A stretch of 64,000 bases of DNA from Fratercula arctica (taxonomy: Eukaryota; Chordata; Aves; Charadriiformes; Alcidae), in assembly GCA_947846985.1 (NCBI GenBank), contig CANTUZ010000001.1, forward strand, positions 72,495,521 through 72,559,520. Reading direction: 5' to 3'. The translations under genes were made by a program, and so were the position numbers. The notes under the pieces were generated by a model. The model saw nothing but the letters and a program-made list of their open reading frames with translations, made no database searches and had not been told where the DNA came from. Every line of letters begins with the position of its first letter. The stretch's first letter is position 1. Of this stretch, positions 35,201 through 46,428 are shown in pieces.

Positions 35201-38200
35201 GTTACGTGCTAGAAAGATCTCTCTAAATTTCAGCTTTACTTTTTCACATTGGAGTCATGTTTCCCGATTTCTTCCATGGGGTCTTAGAGGCTCTTTGCCT
35301 CTAGGACCCTTTTCTGCAGCTGATGTTCACAACATTTAGGTCCTGTTCATAATAATAACAACTCCATTTCAGTCAACACCACCTGCTTCCTAGTTACACT
35401 GGCAAGAACAAAAATCTCTTCTATGATTAGTTCCCTGATGCTGGATTTATCCACCCCTTACTGAAGCCAATATGTGTCTTACCGTTACCTGCCAGAGAGT
35501 CTGACAAGTATGATCTGCGCTGTCAGGTCACAAAGGAAATGGTACAGTACAATAAGTGTTTAGCAAGTTTCCAAATCTTCCAGCAAATGCAACCAAAGTA
35601 ATGATATGGGATAACATGAGAGAGCATCCCTGAAATGTAAGGAAGCCTGACATGACCAGGGCTACCACAACATCCCACGGAGAACCAGATGTGAACCCTT
35701 GGCAGTTGGGTGCAGCAGTCTGGCAGTGACAGAAATCTGGGCTGGCATCAGTCATGATGCATTGTGGTGTTTACAAAATAATTTTGGCAGAAGACACCAC
35801 ACAGACTGTCACTCATTACATCAGAGAAAGTTAATCGTAGTCAACTTGAGACAAACCGAAGGTATGGATTAAAGTTTCATTGCTTCATAGAAGTAAAATA
35901 TATAATCCCAAGAGTACAGGAAGGTGGTATTAGGACAAGGATCTCAAAACACTCTCCTGTCTTTTACTAAGTTCTGCTGATGTCCTTGTACTTCTGAGCA
36001 GATGAATCCTGTTGAATACATCGTCTTCTCGTATGAGCCTTGCAAGTGAGTCAGTTATATAAAACACTGGTAGAACTATAATAGTAGGCAATATCCTTAT
36101 ATAGGATAATTCTGCATGATAGCAGGGCATTTTCTTGTATGCCTCTCTTTCAAAACCTGTCACTGTTTCTCAGAATTTACCATCTTGCATTTATCCTCAG
36201 TGGAGAGCAAAATTAAAATTTTCATTCTGGCATGACCCCTAAAGACTGGCATTTGGGAGACTACATTTAGCTATGCTGAAGATCTAGGTTGCTCCCCAAT
36301 GCAAGGGTTTCACAATACCGTCTACATTATATTTTTTTTAACAGCAACAGTTCACAGCTACTCCTGTTTTAGTTGTTTTAGGTGTCTGCAACTGCAGTAA
36401 GTTCCCTTAACCTTGTACGAATCTTTCGAGTGTGTCTTGGACCTGGGGTCACCCCCTTCCAACACCCCTCCCCCCAAAAAAGTCAATGTACAGTGTTGTA
36501 CCGAAGGAGAACAGTTTATTTTTAGGTAATTATAAAATACAGATTTCCATCTGAGAAGTACAGAACCACCACCCACATTCTAATTCGAGTCAGTATCAAA
36601 GTTAATTGCAGACCTCCTACAAGTAGGAGCAGTTAAAGTGAAAAAAAAATCTGAAGAGTTTTCTGTTCTTCATGTACACAGCTTCGGGCATGTCTTTTGC
36701 ATATTATAAACAGTGTGCCAAATTATTCTTTAATGCTATTGGTTCAAAACAGAAATGTTCTTAGAATAATGAAGTAGGAGAATCACAGAAGAATTATAAA
36801 GCAGCTTGAAGAGAAAAAAAAAATATGCATCTTATACATCGTTCATTAGACACAGGTTGCTATGAAGCACATAAAGATGTTGAAAGTGTATTGAAATTCC
36901 CATACATCTTCCTAATGTAGTAGGACACCTGTCAAAATAATGCAAATCTGTAGGCAAACCTGAAGCCAAATATGCAGATCATAGTTTTAATTTGTTTTGG
37001 TCCAATTTGATTTGTATTTATCTCCATCTAGTCAATTTTTTAATAAAAATACCTCCCAGAAAAAAAAATACAGTTGAACAAATATCTATTAATATAAAAC
37101 ATTGATTAAAATGTCTGTTCTAGTAATACCAATTTACACACTCCCTTTCCAAACTCTGTCTTTTATCCTTATTCTTCCATTCCTCCACTGAGAGAGGGCT
37201 GGTCTGTTTGTTTTTCTAAAGGAAAGGAGGAAAACTTGGTAAATGTTGCCTGCATTAACACAATAGATAAAGACAGAAGCACATTCAAATGTGAAGAAAA
37301 CCTTATTTGCAGCTTATTCTTAATTATGTGAATAGAGAGATTAATTTCTAAGGACACATCCTGAGCAGCACATCTGAGAAAAATGAGTCCCTGGACAGGT
37401 TTCCACAATGCCTGCAAGGATCCCCTCAGCAAATTCTGAACTTCAGGTCACCCCTGGCTTACACACCTGGAATTATTTTATTTTTTTTTAAACTCAAGCT
37501 GCCTCCAAGCTGTGTCTTCTCCTGGGACAGGCATCATCAGAAACCTTCAAGGAGCAATCCTGGGGTATCTTTTCTGCTTGAAGTCATCAGAAAAATTAAA
37601 GCAGGAAAGCTGAATGGCGTGGTGGGACCATCCCCTTTGCAGTGAAGTGCATCCTTGAAGAGTACTCTCGGCACCGGGCTGACGAAAGCTCCCTCCGTCA
37701 CCCTCAGGGAACACTAACAAAGGTGCAGAGCTGACCTTTAGCTTCTTCTAGCAGCAAATAAAGTAGCTGGAAGCTGTTTTGTTTTTGACATCCTGCACTG
37801 TGACTTACAGGTGTAGAAAGGTGGGGTTTAGCCGTGTCACCTGAGATAACAGAAGCCTCTTTAGCTCAGCGGTACGCTCACAACTCATTTCAGGCCAAGG
37901 CCCATCGCAAATGGAGCTTAATCCCATCCTCTAACAGCATGTGCTTAAAAGTCAGATCCATGGTGAGATGCACAGAGAACAGGATTACAGGATGCTAATA
38001 AATACCCTATCATCTAGGAATCGAGGATTTCTTAAAACATACTATAAAGTTTTCCCATTGTCACAACCTTAAAATAAAACTGCACCTTAAACAGATTTAA
38101 TTTCTTTGTGCAAAACCTGACAATTTTATGGCAAAAAAACTGCTTAGGACAGGGGAACTCCAGACAAGTTTACAAATCATAGCAAACATTACTTTTTTCA

Positions 38201-39270
38201 TTGCTCCTGTTTTCAGTAACTTCTGATTGTCTTTGGTATTGAACTGCCAATATACCCCTTTGTTGGCCTGTACTCAAAACGATTTCTAAAATAGGAGCAC
38301 TGCTGGCAGTTGTTCTGCATCCAGTCTCAGTCATCCTGAGGAAAGAAGAATTTACCCATTTTCCTCTACTGCTTCCCAAAGTGTTTAACAAATTGATGAG
38401 AAAAAAATCAGATCTCAAGCATTGCAACTTCTGGAAATAATAATTTCTTGAAGAATATTGTAAATGCAACTTTGCATACTTAGGGACAATCAGTGTTTCT
38501 ACTGATGAAAAAAAAAAAGAATTTTGAAGTCTGCAGTCCTCCATTTTCTTGAGGTAATCTCTCTTTGAGTGTAAGATTTTTGTGCAACCCTGTAATTAGT
38601 ATTTGGAAATGGTTTGTTTAGTACTGATACTGGCTCAAAAAAAAAAGACAGAAAATTAACTTATTGTCTGCTTATTGTAAGCTTCCAGCTGATCCCATAA
38701 AGTAGATGTAGGATGCTGTTACCATTTTCAGCTTTTCCTCAGAAAGTTAGTCTGAAAGGCAGTGACAACGAAGTAATTTTAGCATTATGGATTTCAGAAA
38801 TGCCTTCATCTCATATTATGTCATATGAATTTCTGTAAGTAAAGAAGGCCATAAGTCATTCCAGTGTAGAGTTGAGTAAGAAAATGAAAAGAATAATGTT
38901 GGAGATTTTTTCATTGCATTCGTGTTTTTGATTCATGTAGCTCCTAAATCTTTGAGTACATTATCACCAGGTTTTGCCATTTTTGTTACTTTAATTTTGC
39001 TTTATTCTTAAAGTCATTTGTTATTCTCCCATTTAGGAAAACTGTCATCCAATTAAAGCACAGCCAATGCAGTTTCAGTCAATATATCATAAAGGGATTT
39101 TTAATAATTTTATTGTTAAATTATTTATTGAAGCTATTCAACAAATACTAAACAAATAACAAATCCAGTTGGCAGTACTCAAGGTCAGTTTGAGAATGAT
39201 ATGTTAATCAAAAAGGGGATGAAGTCTTCTTTAGCCCATCACATTTCTTAATTACATCTTAAAATTTTAG

Positions 39271-39360
39271 TCATAGAATCATAGAATAATAGAATGGTTC
39301 GGGTTGGAAGGGACCTTAAAGATCATCTAGTTCCAACCCCCTATCATGGGATAGGGTTCA
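39271..39360 (-). mobile_element. CR1 3'-terminal fragment, about 90 bp
   Basis: TCATAGAATCATAGAATAAT followed by GGTTCGGGTTGGAAGGGACC and CCAACCCCC is the extreme CR1 3' end in reverse. The fragment is too short to contain coding sequence. It is antisense to GABRG3. Confidence 0.9.
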
Positions 39361-40760
39361 ACAAAAGTACAGTTTATAAATCCTGGTATTCGATCAAAAC
39401 CACCACAGACACTGTAAATAGTAAGAATCACTTATAATCTCAGTGTGCTGATTTAGATGTGGTCAAAAATGTTGGGTTATCTCTGCTTTGACCAGTTTTA
39501 TGCCAATTCTACTCCAAGATGTCAAAGCCAGCTTACCTTTCCACACCTAGTCTTCAGGCGTCTTTGCTTGCTTCTTTTTTTTTCCTTCCCACTTTTTTGT
39601 CCCAAAAAACATTTTTTCTCAGTATTGCTGTCTTTCTTTTAAGGCGGGTTTGGGGCTTTGCTTTTACTTTCATTTGAACGCATGCTGGAGTAAGACCTTT
39701 ATTCTTTTTTGCCCATTTGCTCCAGACCTCTTGCCTTGTTCTTGGCTATTGTGTTTTTTTAGCTCAGACCTTGCCATTCTTTCCCTACGCAGAGGCATGA
39801 CGCCATCACCACATGAGGGCCATGCACATTCTCCTGGTTCTATTTGCCACCCTCCAAACTGGGCATAGACACGGGCAATGGGTTTAATAGGGCTCTGGAG
39901 TGTTCAGTATCCCTTACTGGCAACACATCTGCTTTTCTCCCTCCACTTTGGGTTGATTCCACAGTGCACAAAGCTGTTAATGTAACGATTGAGCAAACTA
40001 CAGCACACGGAATGTCTAAGACACATTTTCGATTTGTAGTGAATTTTTATCTTAAGAAAAACAGCTCAGTGGCTTTTGCACTAGGCAAAATTACAGGATT
40101 GTGTTAACTCTGAAAGAATTTATGGGCATGGACAAAGAAATTCAATAAGCCTGATTCCCTTTACCTTAGAGAGTGTTTCTGCTGTAGAAGGAAAAGATAG
40201 ACAAAAGCAGAACAAAGCAAATTTTGCACAAGATCATTAAACATTCATCAAAGCGAGAAGCAAAGGTGAAATGAACTGCCCATAAACACAAGTATTCAAC
40301 GAAGCCAGAAATTGACTCTAGCTTTAGTAATCCCTATTTGTGTGCCAGGTTTCTTCTGAAAGCAATGAGAAGACATCCTAGTCAGGAGTTAAGATTCAGT
40401 GGTATTATGCATCATGAAAGGTTTTCCCTCTCCCAAAGAAGAAATTCTCTTTTCCTTAATTACCTGACCAGTCCCCAGTCCTCTTCTGATGGGGGACTGT
40501 GATCATGGGGTTACAGCTGTTCTGAATCAGAAGTGACTCAAACGACTCACAATTTGACAATAGATAAAAATAGCAATATTTCAACCTGATTCACTTTCCT
40601 TGGCGTACTTTGTTTTCCCCTTGTCTGCCCTGTTCCCCACCACATCATATAATGAGACATACAGTTAGGAACACTGGATTTTTAAATCGCTTTCTCTCAA
40701 AAAGAGAAATCAAACCTATTTTTAAAGGGTTGCATTAGAAAGTGAACTTTTAAAAGTTTT

Positions 40761-40820
40761 CTTCCTTCCGCTTTTTCTTTTTTTCTTTTTCTTTTTTTTT
40801 TATTTTTTAATTTTTGTCTT
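40761..40820. repeat. T-rich polypyrimidine low-complexity tract
   Basis: CTTCC/CTTTTT-type runs grade into almost pure T, then into AT-rich sequence. It has no AG-bounded exon behind it. Confidence 0.75.
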
Positions 40821-41330
40821 TGAACACCTGCAACTGCTTAAGATGCATGTTGTCTTGTGTGTTCACACTACTTGTAGGGACCTTTGTGGAATATGATCTA
40901 TAGATAGCTATATGTTATAGGAAGACCACCAAAATCAGGAAAACAAGAATAAATAGAGGCGATGTGGTACAGGTTCTCTTCTCCCTTGAATCTAGTGTGG
41001 TAACTTAGACCAGTTTAAGGGGGATGTAAAAATAACAGCCAATCGGAATGTAATATTTAAATTATTTTACCAGAATTTACATGACTTCATAAAAAGGCAA
41101 GAGAACATTCTAACTATATAGAATTTAAATGTACTGATTTCCTACTGCAGATGCATTTATGCCATTCTTTTACTGCAAAAACTGAACATGAAGTGATCTA
41201 CATAATTGGAGACTGAAGGAAGAAATAGGGAGAGGAAGGATTTATTTGTTCAGCTATAATAGATAAACTTTGAGATATGCATTTAGTTCCAGTTAAATAT
41301 GCTTAAAGAAAAGAGAAAGAAAACATAAAA

Positions 41331-41352
41331 CAAAACAAAACAAAACAAAAAA
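41331..41352. repeat. (CAAAA)n simple repeat
   Basis: Four consecutive CAAAA units followed by A- and C-rich low-complexity sequence. Confidence 0.8.
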
Positions 41353-44300
41353 CCCCAAATAAACCCAAAAAACTGAAACCCAGGAAAAACCTCTTTATAA
41401 CAGTGTCTGTGGAATTAAACATGTACTGTTTTTATTGATGATAAAATGCAGTGTTCTCCCTCTGCAATTCCATGTAAATGCAGCCTCAAGCATTAGTATT
41501 ACAGGGTCTCTGATGATTTCCAGCTTTGATTTTCCGATTCAGAGTTTTCACTAAGTTGACAACCTTAGCATTAATAATGAAAAGTGGGAGTTTTATTAAT
41601 CAAACATGTTCAGCCACCCAAACGTGATTAAAACTTGATATAATCTTATAGTGCAAATGCTTAAGCACCTGGAAGTATTTTCATGAAATATTGATTTAAT
41701 GGTAAGTGAAGCGTTGAGAAGATGTCTAGCCCTCTGCTCTCTTTTTCTTTAAATATGTGATCCAACAATATAAATCATAAACAGGCCTGCCCTGACTTTT
41801 ATAAGACTATGGTCCAGTCTCCTGCCTGTCCATTTGAGTAGCTAAATTCTAAGCAGTTTTGGCCGCTTAAATATTCTATTTAATGCTTTGGTTTGTGCTT
41901 CCAAAAGATTTCACCCTAAAAGTAAAACAAGAAAGAGTTGAAACAATACAAAATTTTGGAAATAAATTTATACTGAAATAAATAATTTTGAGGAAGAGGG
42001 CTAGTTAAGTTTAAAATGTCCTCAGTCCACCGGCGTGAGGTCACCCTGTGAGTTAAGGCATGCAAGGAAGAGCTTGTACCTTAGACTTAATAAATCCAGC
42101 ATGACAGCTTTCCAGGGAAAATACCTTGCCTTGCTCTGTGTTTGAAAAGTTTGTTGGCTCAGTCCAGGCTCCCTCTGGCCAGGAGATCACACTCAAGGAG
42201 AGACGTAAAAATGCCCTGTAAGTCCAGGAGGAAAGGAATCCTCTTTTCCAGGTCATATTTTTCTCCAAACTTAATTAATCTAAAAGCATGCCTCATTTGG
42301 TGATTTTGCCACATTACTGTTCACAGTTCATTAATAAATGCATTAAACAATCTTAAAAGTTTCCAAGAGAAGACAGAGCTGGGAAGTGATGAGAAACTGG
42401 AAGCTTGGATCAGGGGCTGGAACTGGTGGGACAAGGGCACTAATACCCAGGGAGAGGAGAGGTGGGAAAGACGGGACTACGAGCCCTTAAGAAGAGGAAA
42501 ATTAAAAACAGAGAAGGAGCTTGGGGAAGGCTGGACAAGAAAACTGTTGTAGGAAATGGAGCCATGCAGCATAGGAAAGACTGGGGCACACGGGAAAGGG
42601 AGATGGCAGGAATGAGGAGGCTGGGACTGGGATGAGAAGCTGGAGAACTCATGCTGCAGGTGATTGCATAAACCAGCTAGAAAGTCAGAGCTCTGAATGA
42701 GAAAAGGCTTTGGACAGATGCAGAATATATTAAGCTTGGTGGAAAGACTACATTGCTGTTCAGAGCCTGGAAGGGAGTCCAAGACCCTCAGATCTCACCA
42801 ATTCTCTGCTGCCAACAAAATGCTTACGAACCCATGGCAAAATGTCTGTGTTTTGTCCTTTTCTGGAATTGGGTGCTAAATGATCATAGACAGTGTCAGT
42901 CCCTGTGCCCAGGTATCCATAGGGCTGCAGGATGGCCTGCAAGTAAAGTAGAGAAAGAAAATGTTCCTGAGGTTCTTTTTCAATCAGGAAGTGGATAGAT
43001 TCAATAGAGGCCATTAAATCTAGCAAAACTTTGGATGAAAATCAAGAAATGAAGTTGCTTATGTTTTCACAAACAAACAAACAACTTCCTAAATGCAAGA
43101 ACCACAAAGTTTTAACGATTTTGTCTTTTGTCATTCGTTGCTATCGGGAAGGAACTGCCAAAAATGTAATATTCCCTGTTGGTAGGGCTTCAGGCTTTGT
43201 GAGACTTCGTAGGCTCCTGCAGGGAAAATCAAGGCAGCCTCTGTTAAGAATGCACTGCTCTCTACCGAAAGACTCTTGCAAAACACAAGGAACAAAAAAA
43301 GAAGGTTTCAGCTCTTAACATTGTAGTCTGCTGTTTTTGGCATGAACCTGTTTAAAGAATTACCCTATATAATCACTGCAAGAGAGAACCTGAAGAGCAT
43401 CATTTAGCAGGACAGGCCAACATAAGAGAATGGCACTTTTCTTCAAAAAAGTTTTACAAGGGAAAAGATGTAGAACAACTGAAAAGCGAACATGCCAGAA
43501 TTAGAACTTTAGATTTCATTTTAGATTTAGATTTAGAGCTGTTCTTGCTTATAAGCATCCAATTTTATTACATTAGAAATATCATCGGTAGATTAGGAGC
43601 TTCAGATTCTGCACTGCCTGTCTGTAGTAAGCAATAATCCTGACTATCTTGGCCTCCGCTTCATCTTTTTTTTTTTTCTTTTTGAGTCTGAATTATTATG
43701 GGACTGTACAGACATCCATTCAAGGATGGAGTAGAATGTAAGAATATCAATTATTGCTGAAGTTCATTGCTGCAAGGTTGAGAGGGTGAGATGGCAAGGA
43801 ACAATATATATACCAAGTTTAACCAAATCACACTTTTAGAATCTTGAGCTGCTAACCTCATATATTGCTTCAGTACTAAGAGTTATCTTTTATGTTTATG
43901 TATTTTCACATCTATGCAACTGTGTCAGAAGTGTTTTTATAATACTGTCTACTACATTAAATCATCCAGGCCTTGATTAAAACCACTTAAAATTAATAAT
44001 TCATGGGTAGTATCATAAAAGATATCAGGAGAATAGAAAGATATTTCTGAGTGCTCATGGGAACTAATTATGTTTGCCATTTCTGATGGAGACATACATG
44101 TTATCTTGCAAGAGAATAGGTCACTGGCTGGTATTTAGAAGACAGCATTATTCATCGGTCCCATTGGCTTCATCAAAAAGCTGTGTTTAATGATTACTTT
44201 AAAGAACAAATTGCATTTTCTGACATTAAAATTCAATGTATAGAAAAGTCTTGAAGTGATAATTTCCAAAGCAATTCATAGACTAAGAGGGAGTATGCTA

Positions 44301-45525
44301 GAGGAAAAAAAAAGTGTGATAGGTTGAGGTAGAGCAAAATTGCATATATCTCTTTGTTTAAAGTTGGAAAAGAATCATAATAAAGCAATAATGAAGCAGA
44401 AATCAGGACTGCCTGAGGATAGGTAGCTCCAGATGAAATAAACCGGGTATAAGAAGGTTGATTCAAGCAGAAAAGCAAGGACGAAGTGGTTAAAGATTTC
44501 ATAATTGAATTAATTTGAAGATATTCTCAAAATAATAATGCTTGGGTTTTTTTTTTCAGTATTGTAGTTAATGTGCTGTTTCCAATATAGCCAAAGCAAT
44601 TAGCTTATGTCAATCACTAATTACAGTACTCACCAAAAATAACAGTTTGAATCAAACCAAGTTATGAATCGTACTGAGAAATTTTTAACCAGTGAGAACA
44701 ACTTTCTTCTTTTTTTTAGGGTAATCTTTCTGAAAGCTCTGAAAGTAAAGAGCTTCAAGGCTGCCTTATTGTTTGCCAAAGTTCAGTTCTGAATAGGTTT
44801 GCACAGACGACCAATGCATCCCTAAAAACTTGGAGAAATGCTGACCAAATGCAACTGCACATACAAAAATAAAAACTCAAGGCAGTGCTTATAGGTGATC
44901 TGTCATTTTGAATTTGGTATTTTGGTATGTGTCAGTATGGGTTGTCCTTGTGCTAAAAATACATTTAAATATAAATGGAAAAGAAACCTACTTGCATCAG
45001 AAGTGATTCTTCGGACTTTTCCAAGCATTTCAGTTTTACCAATCTCTCCTATTCGTTTTCTGACAGTTTAAGGAGGTTACATCTGCCGTTAGCATCTCAT
45101 TAACATTTTATTTATGTACAAAGACCCAAAGTTTGCCGTAACTGGTTGGTAGTGCCATAGAAACCTGATTCCAGGGGCTAAACCATGTAGGGGCTTAGCA
45201 CAATAGCCTTTTACCTGAGCAGGGCACAAGTGTGTTTCTTCCCATTATTCCTATTGCAAACCTACTGCACAGCCTGGTATGAATTGGAGATAATGCACAG
45301 CAGAGGTCTAGATGTGGCATAAAATTACCGTTAGTCAAGCCTCAAATTGTGTAGTCAAAGAAAGAACACACTGAGGGAAAACTAATCTCAATATCCAAAT
45401 ACTCAAGCTGTTTGCCTAAAGTATTAAGTCTCACATGGAGCATCTTGTCATATCCAGGCTCATCAATAAATGCAACAGTAATAATCTGCACATAGGAATA
45501 GGCTCTCTTTGTAAAGAGCAGTAAT

Positions 45526-45555
45526 GGGTGGGGGAGGGAGAGGGGGGTGGCAGGG
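45526..45555 (+). other. G-quadruplex-forming motif on the transcribed-RNA strand
   Basis: Five runs of three or more G (at 45526, 45530, 45536, 45542 and 45553) are separated by loops of 1 to 5 bases. This satisfies the usual G3+N1-7 rule. Because it lies on the sense strand it would be present in GABRG3 pre-mRNA. Purine-rich sequence continues to about 45572. Confidence 0.7.
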
Positions 45556-45901
45556 AAGGAAGGAGAAAAAGGTATGGGCACAATGTTTTGTTCCTTCCCC
45601 AGGGTTTTGGGGGTTTTTTTTGAAAGCACTCTTTATTGGAACAAATGTACACAGCAAACTTTACTCCTTGCTGACAGAAACTCCTTGAGCACCTATTTAC
45701 ACGGTGTCAACCTCTATCCTAGGCTACTCTCATGCCCTTCTTAAATGTTCTGTGTGCTGCAAATCACTGAACCGTCAAAGGCTAGTGTTCAGTAAGCAAG
45801 CGCTGACAGCACAGACTCAGCCATAGCACTTGGTGACAGCACCCTTCAGAGAGTGAAACTTAACACTAGTCTTCCTCAAGCTGACTCTTGATGCCTGCTA
45901 A

Positions 45902-46424
45902 TGTCAGGAACGCTCCTTATCCAATAACAACGGCTCAGGCAGTGATCGACACGAAGCACATTTTATTTAAAAATTCTTGCAAGAATGGGTGTCCCAGCAA
46001 GCAGGCACACCTGAGTTCCCAAAATAACTTCTTTACATTCCCTATTCCCGTCTGAAGTTTCCCTCCCCTGTTTCTGCATCGGCTAGGTACTTCAGGGTTT
46101 ACAGCATATGCGATTTGCCTAAAACTATTTCCATTTGCTCCGCCTCTGTTTACTTCTCCCCGTCACCCCTCCTAAACCCTTTACTTCACCTGTTTATTTC
46201 TTCCCTTTTTTGGTAATATTGCCCACGGTTGCCAGTCTCAGTTAAATGTTCATTCTCCCGTTAAACCACCGAGCTGGTATAGACTGGTTTCTCCTTTGTC
46301 TAAGGGATGAGCATTCTTGCACGTCTCCTGATAAGTCTTTGTGTTGTTAATCATTCCCTAGCTACATCATTGCAGACTGGCCAAGTTGTTCCTCTGCAAA
46401 AAAAATACTTAAATTTTTCTTACA
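45902..46424 (-). mobile_element. Probable solo LTR of an endogenous retrovirus, 523 bp
   Basis: Read on the minus strand, the element starts TGTAAGAAAAATTT and ends GCGTTCCTGACA, giving the TG...CA ends and TGT/ACA inverted termini of LTRs. It is flanked by the exact 4-bp direct repeat CTAA (45898-45901 and 46425-46428), as expected of a target-site duplication. A polyadenylation signal AATAAA lies about 60 bases from the 3' end (complement of 45962-45967), leaving a short R-U5. No internal retroviral coding sequence is adjacent, so recombination to a solo LTR is likely. Four-base duplications are typical of gammaretrovirus-like (class I) elements. The family could not be named. It is antisense to GABRG3. 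Confidence 0.62.
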
Positions 46425-46428
46425 CTAA

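Larger units (their letters stand above)
25580..39270 (+). other. GABRG3 intron between exons 6 and 7, first part
   Basis: Mostly unique AT-rich sequence without a recognisable gene. Distinct items given separately are a GC-rich block with a TATA-like box (27560-28215), a 24-nt inverted repeat (29534-29557), recursive-splice-like junctions (29699/29700, 30619/30620, 31907/31908), a 20-bp palindrome (31123-31142) and a 16-mer duplication (32087-32118). A GC-rich patch at about 30704-31000 lacks any repeat or domain I recognise. Open frames such as 33219-33647 plus and 34641-35036 minus have no identifiable product. Confidence 0.8.
39361..45901 (+). other. GABRG3 intron between exons 6 and 7, middle part
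   Basis: No gene or transposon is recognised. It holds a T/C-rich tract (about 40761-40820), a (CAAAA)n run (41331-41352) and a G-quadruplex motif (45526-45555). Open frames are short and unrecognised. Confidence 0.8.

Noticed and set aside
37854..37925. tRNA-like start, GCCTCTTTAGCTCAGCGGTA, resembling a tRNA acceptor arm and A box
   Set aside because: The D-stem does not close (GCTC facing GCTC), no anticodon stem forms and there is no B box (GGTTCGAATCC-like). At best a chance match or very degraded tRNA-derived fragment.
42440..42660. Purine/G-rich stretch suspected as another G-quadruplex
   Set aside because: Distances between GGG runs exceed the usual loop limit.
44701..44730. Very strong acceptor-like tract ending TTTAGG followed by GTAATC
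   Set aside because: The AG and GT are offset by one G, so it does not fit the zero-length recursive pattern, and no coding exon follows.
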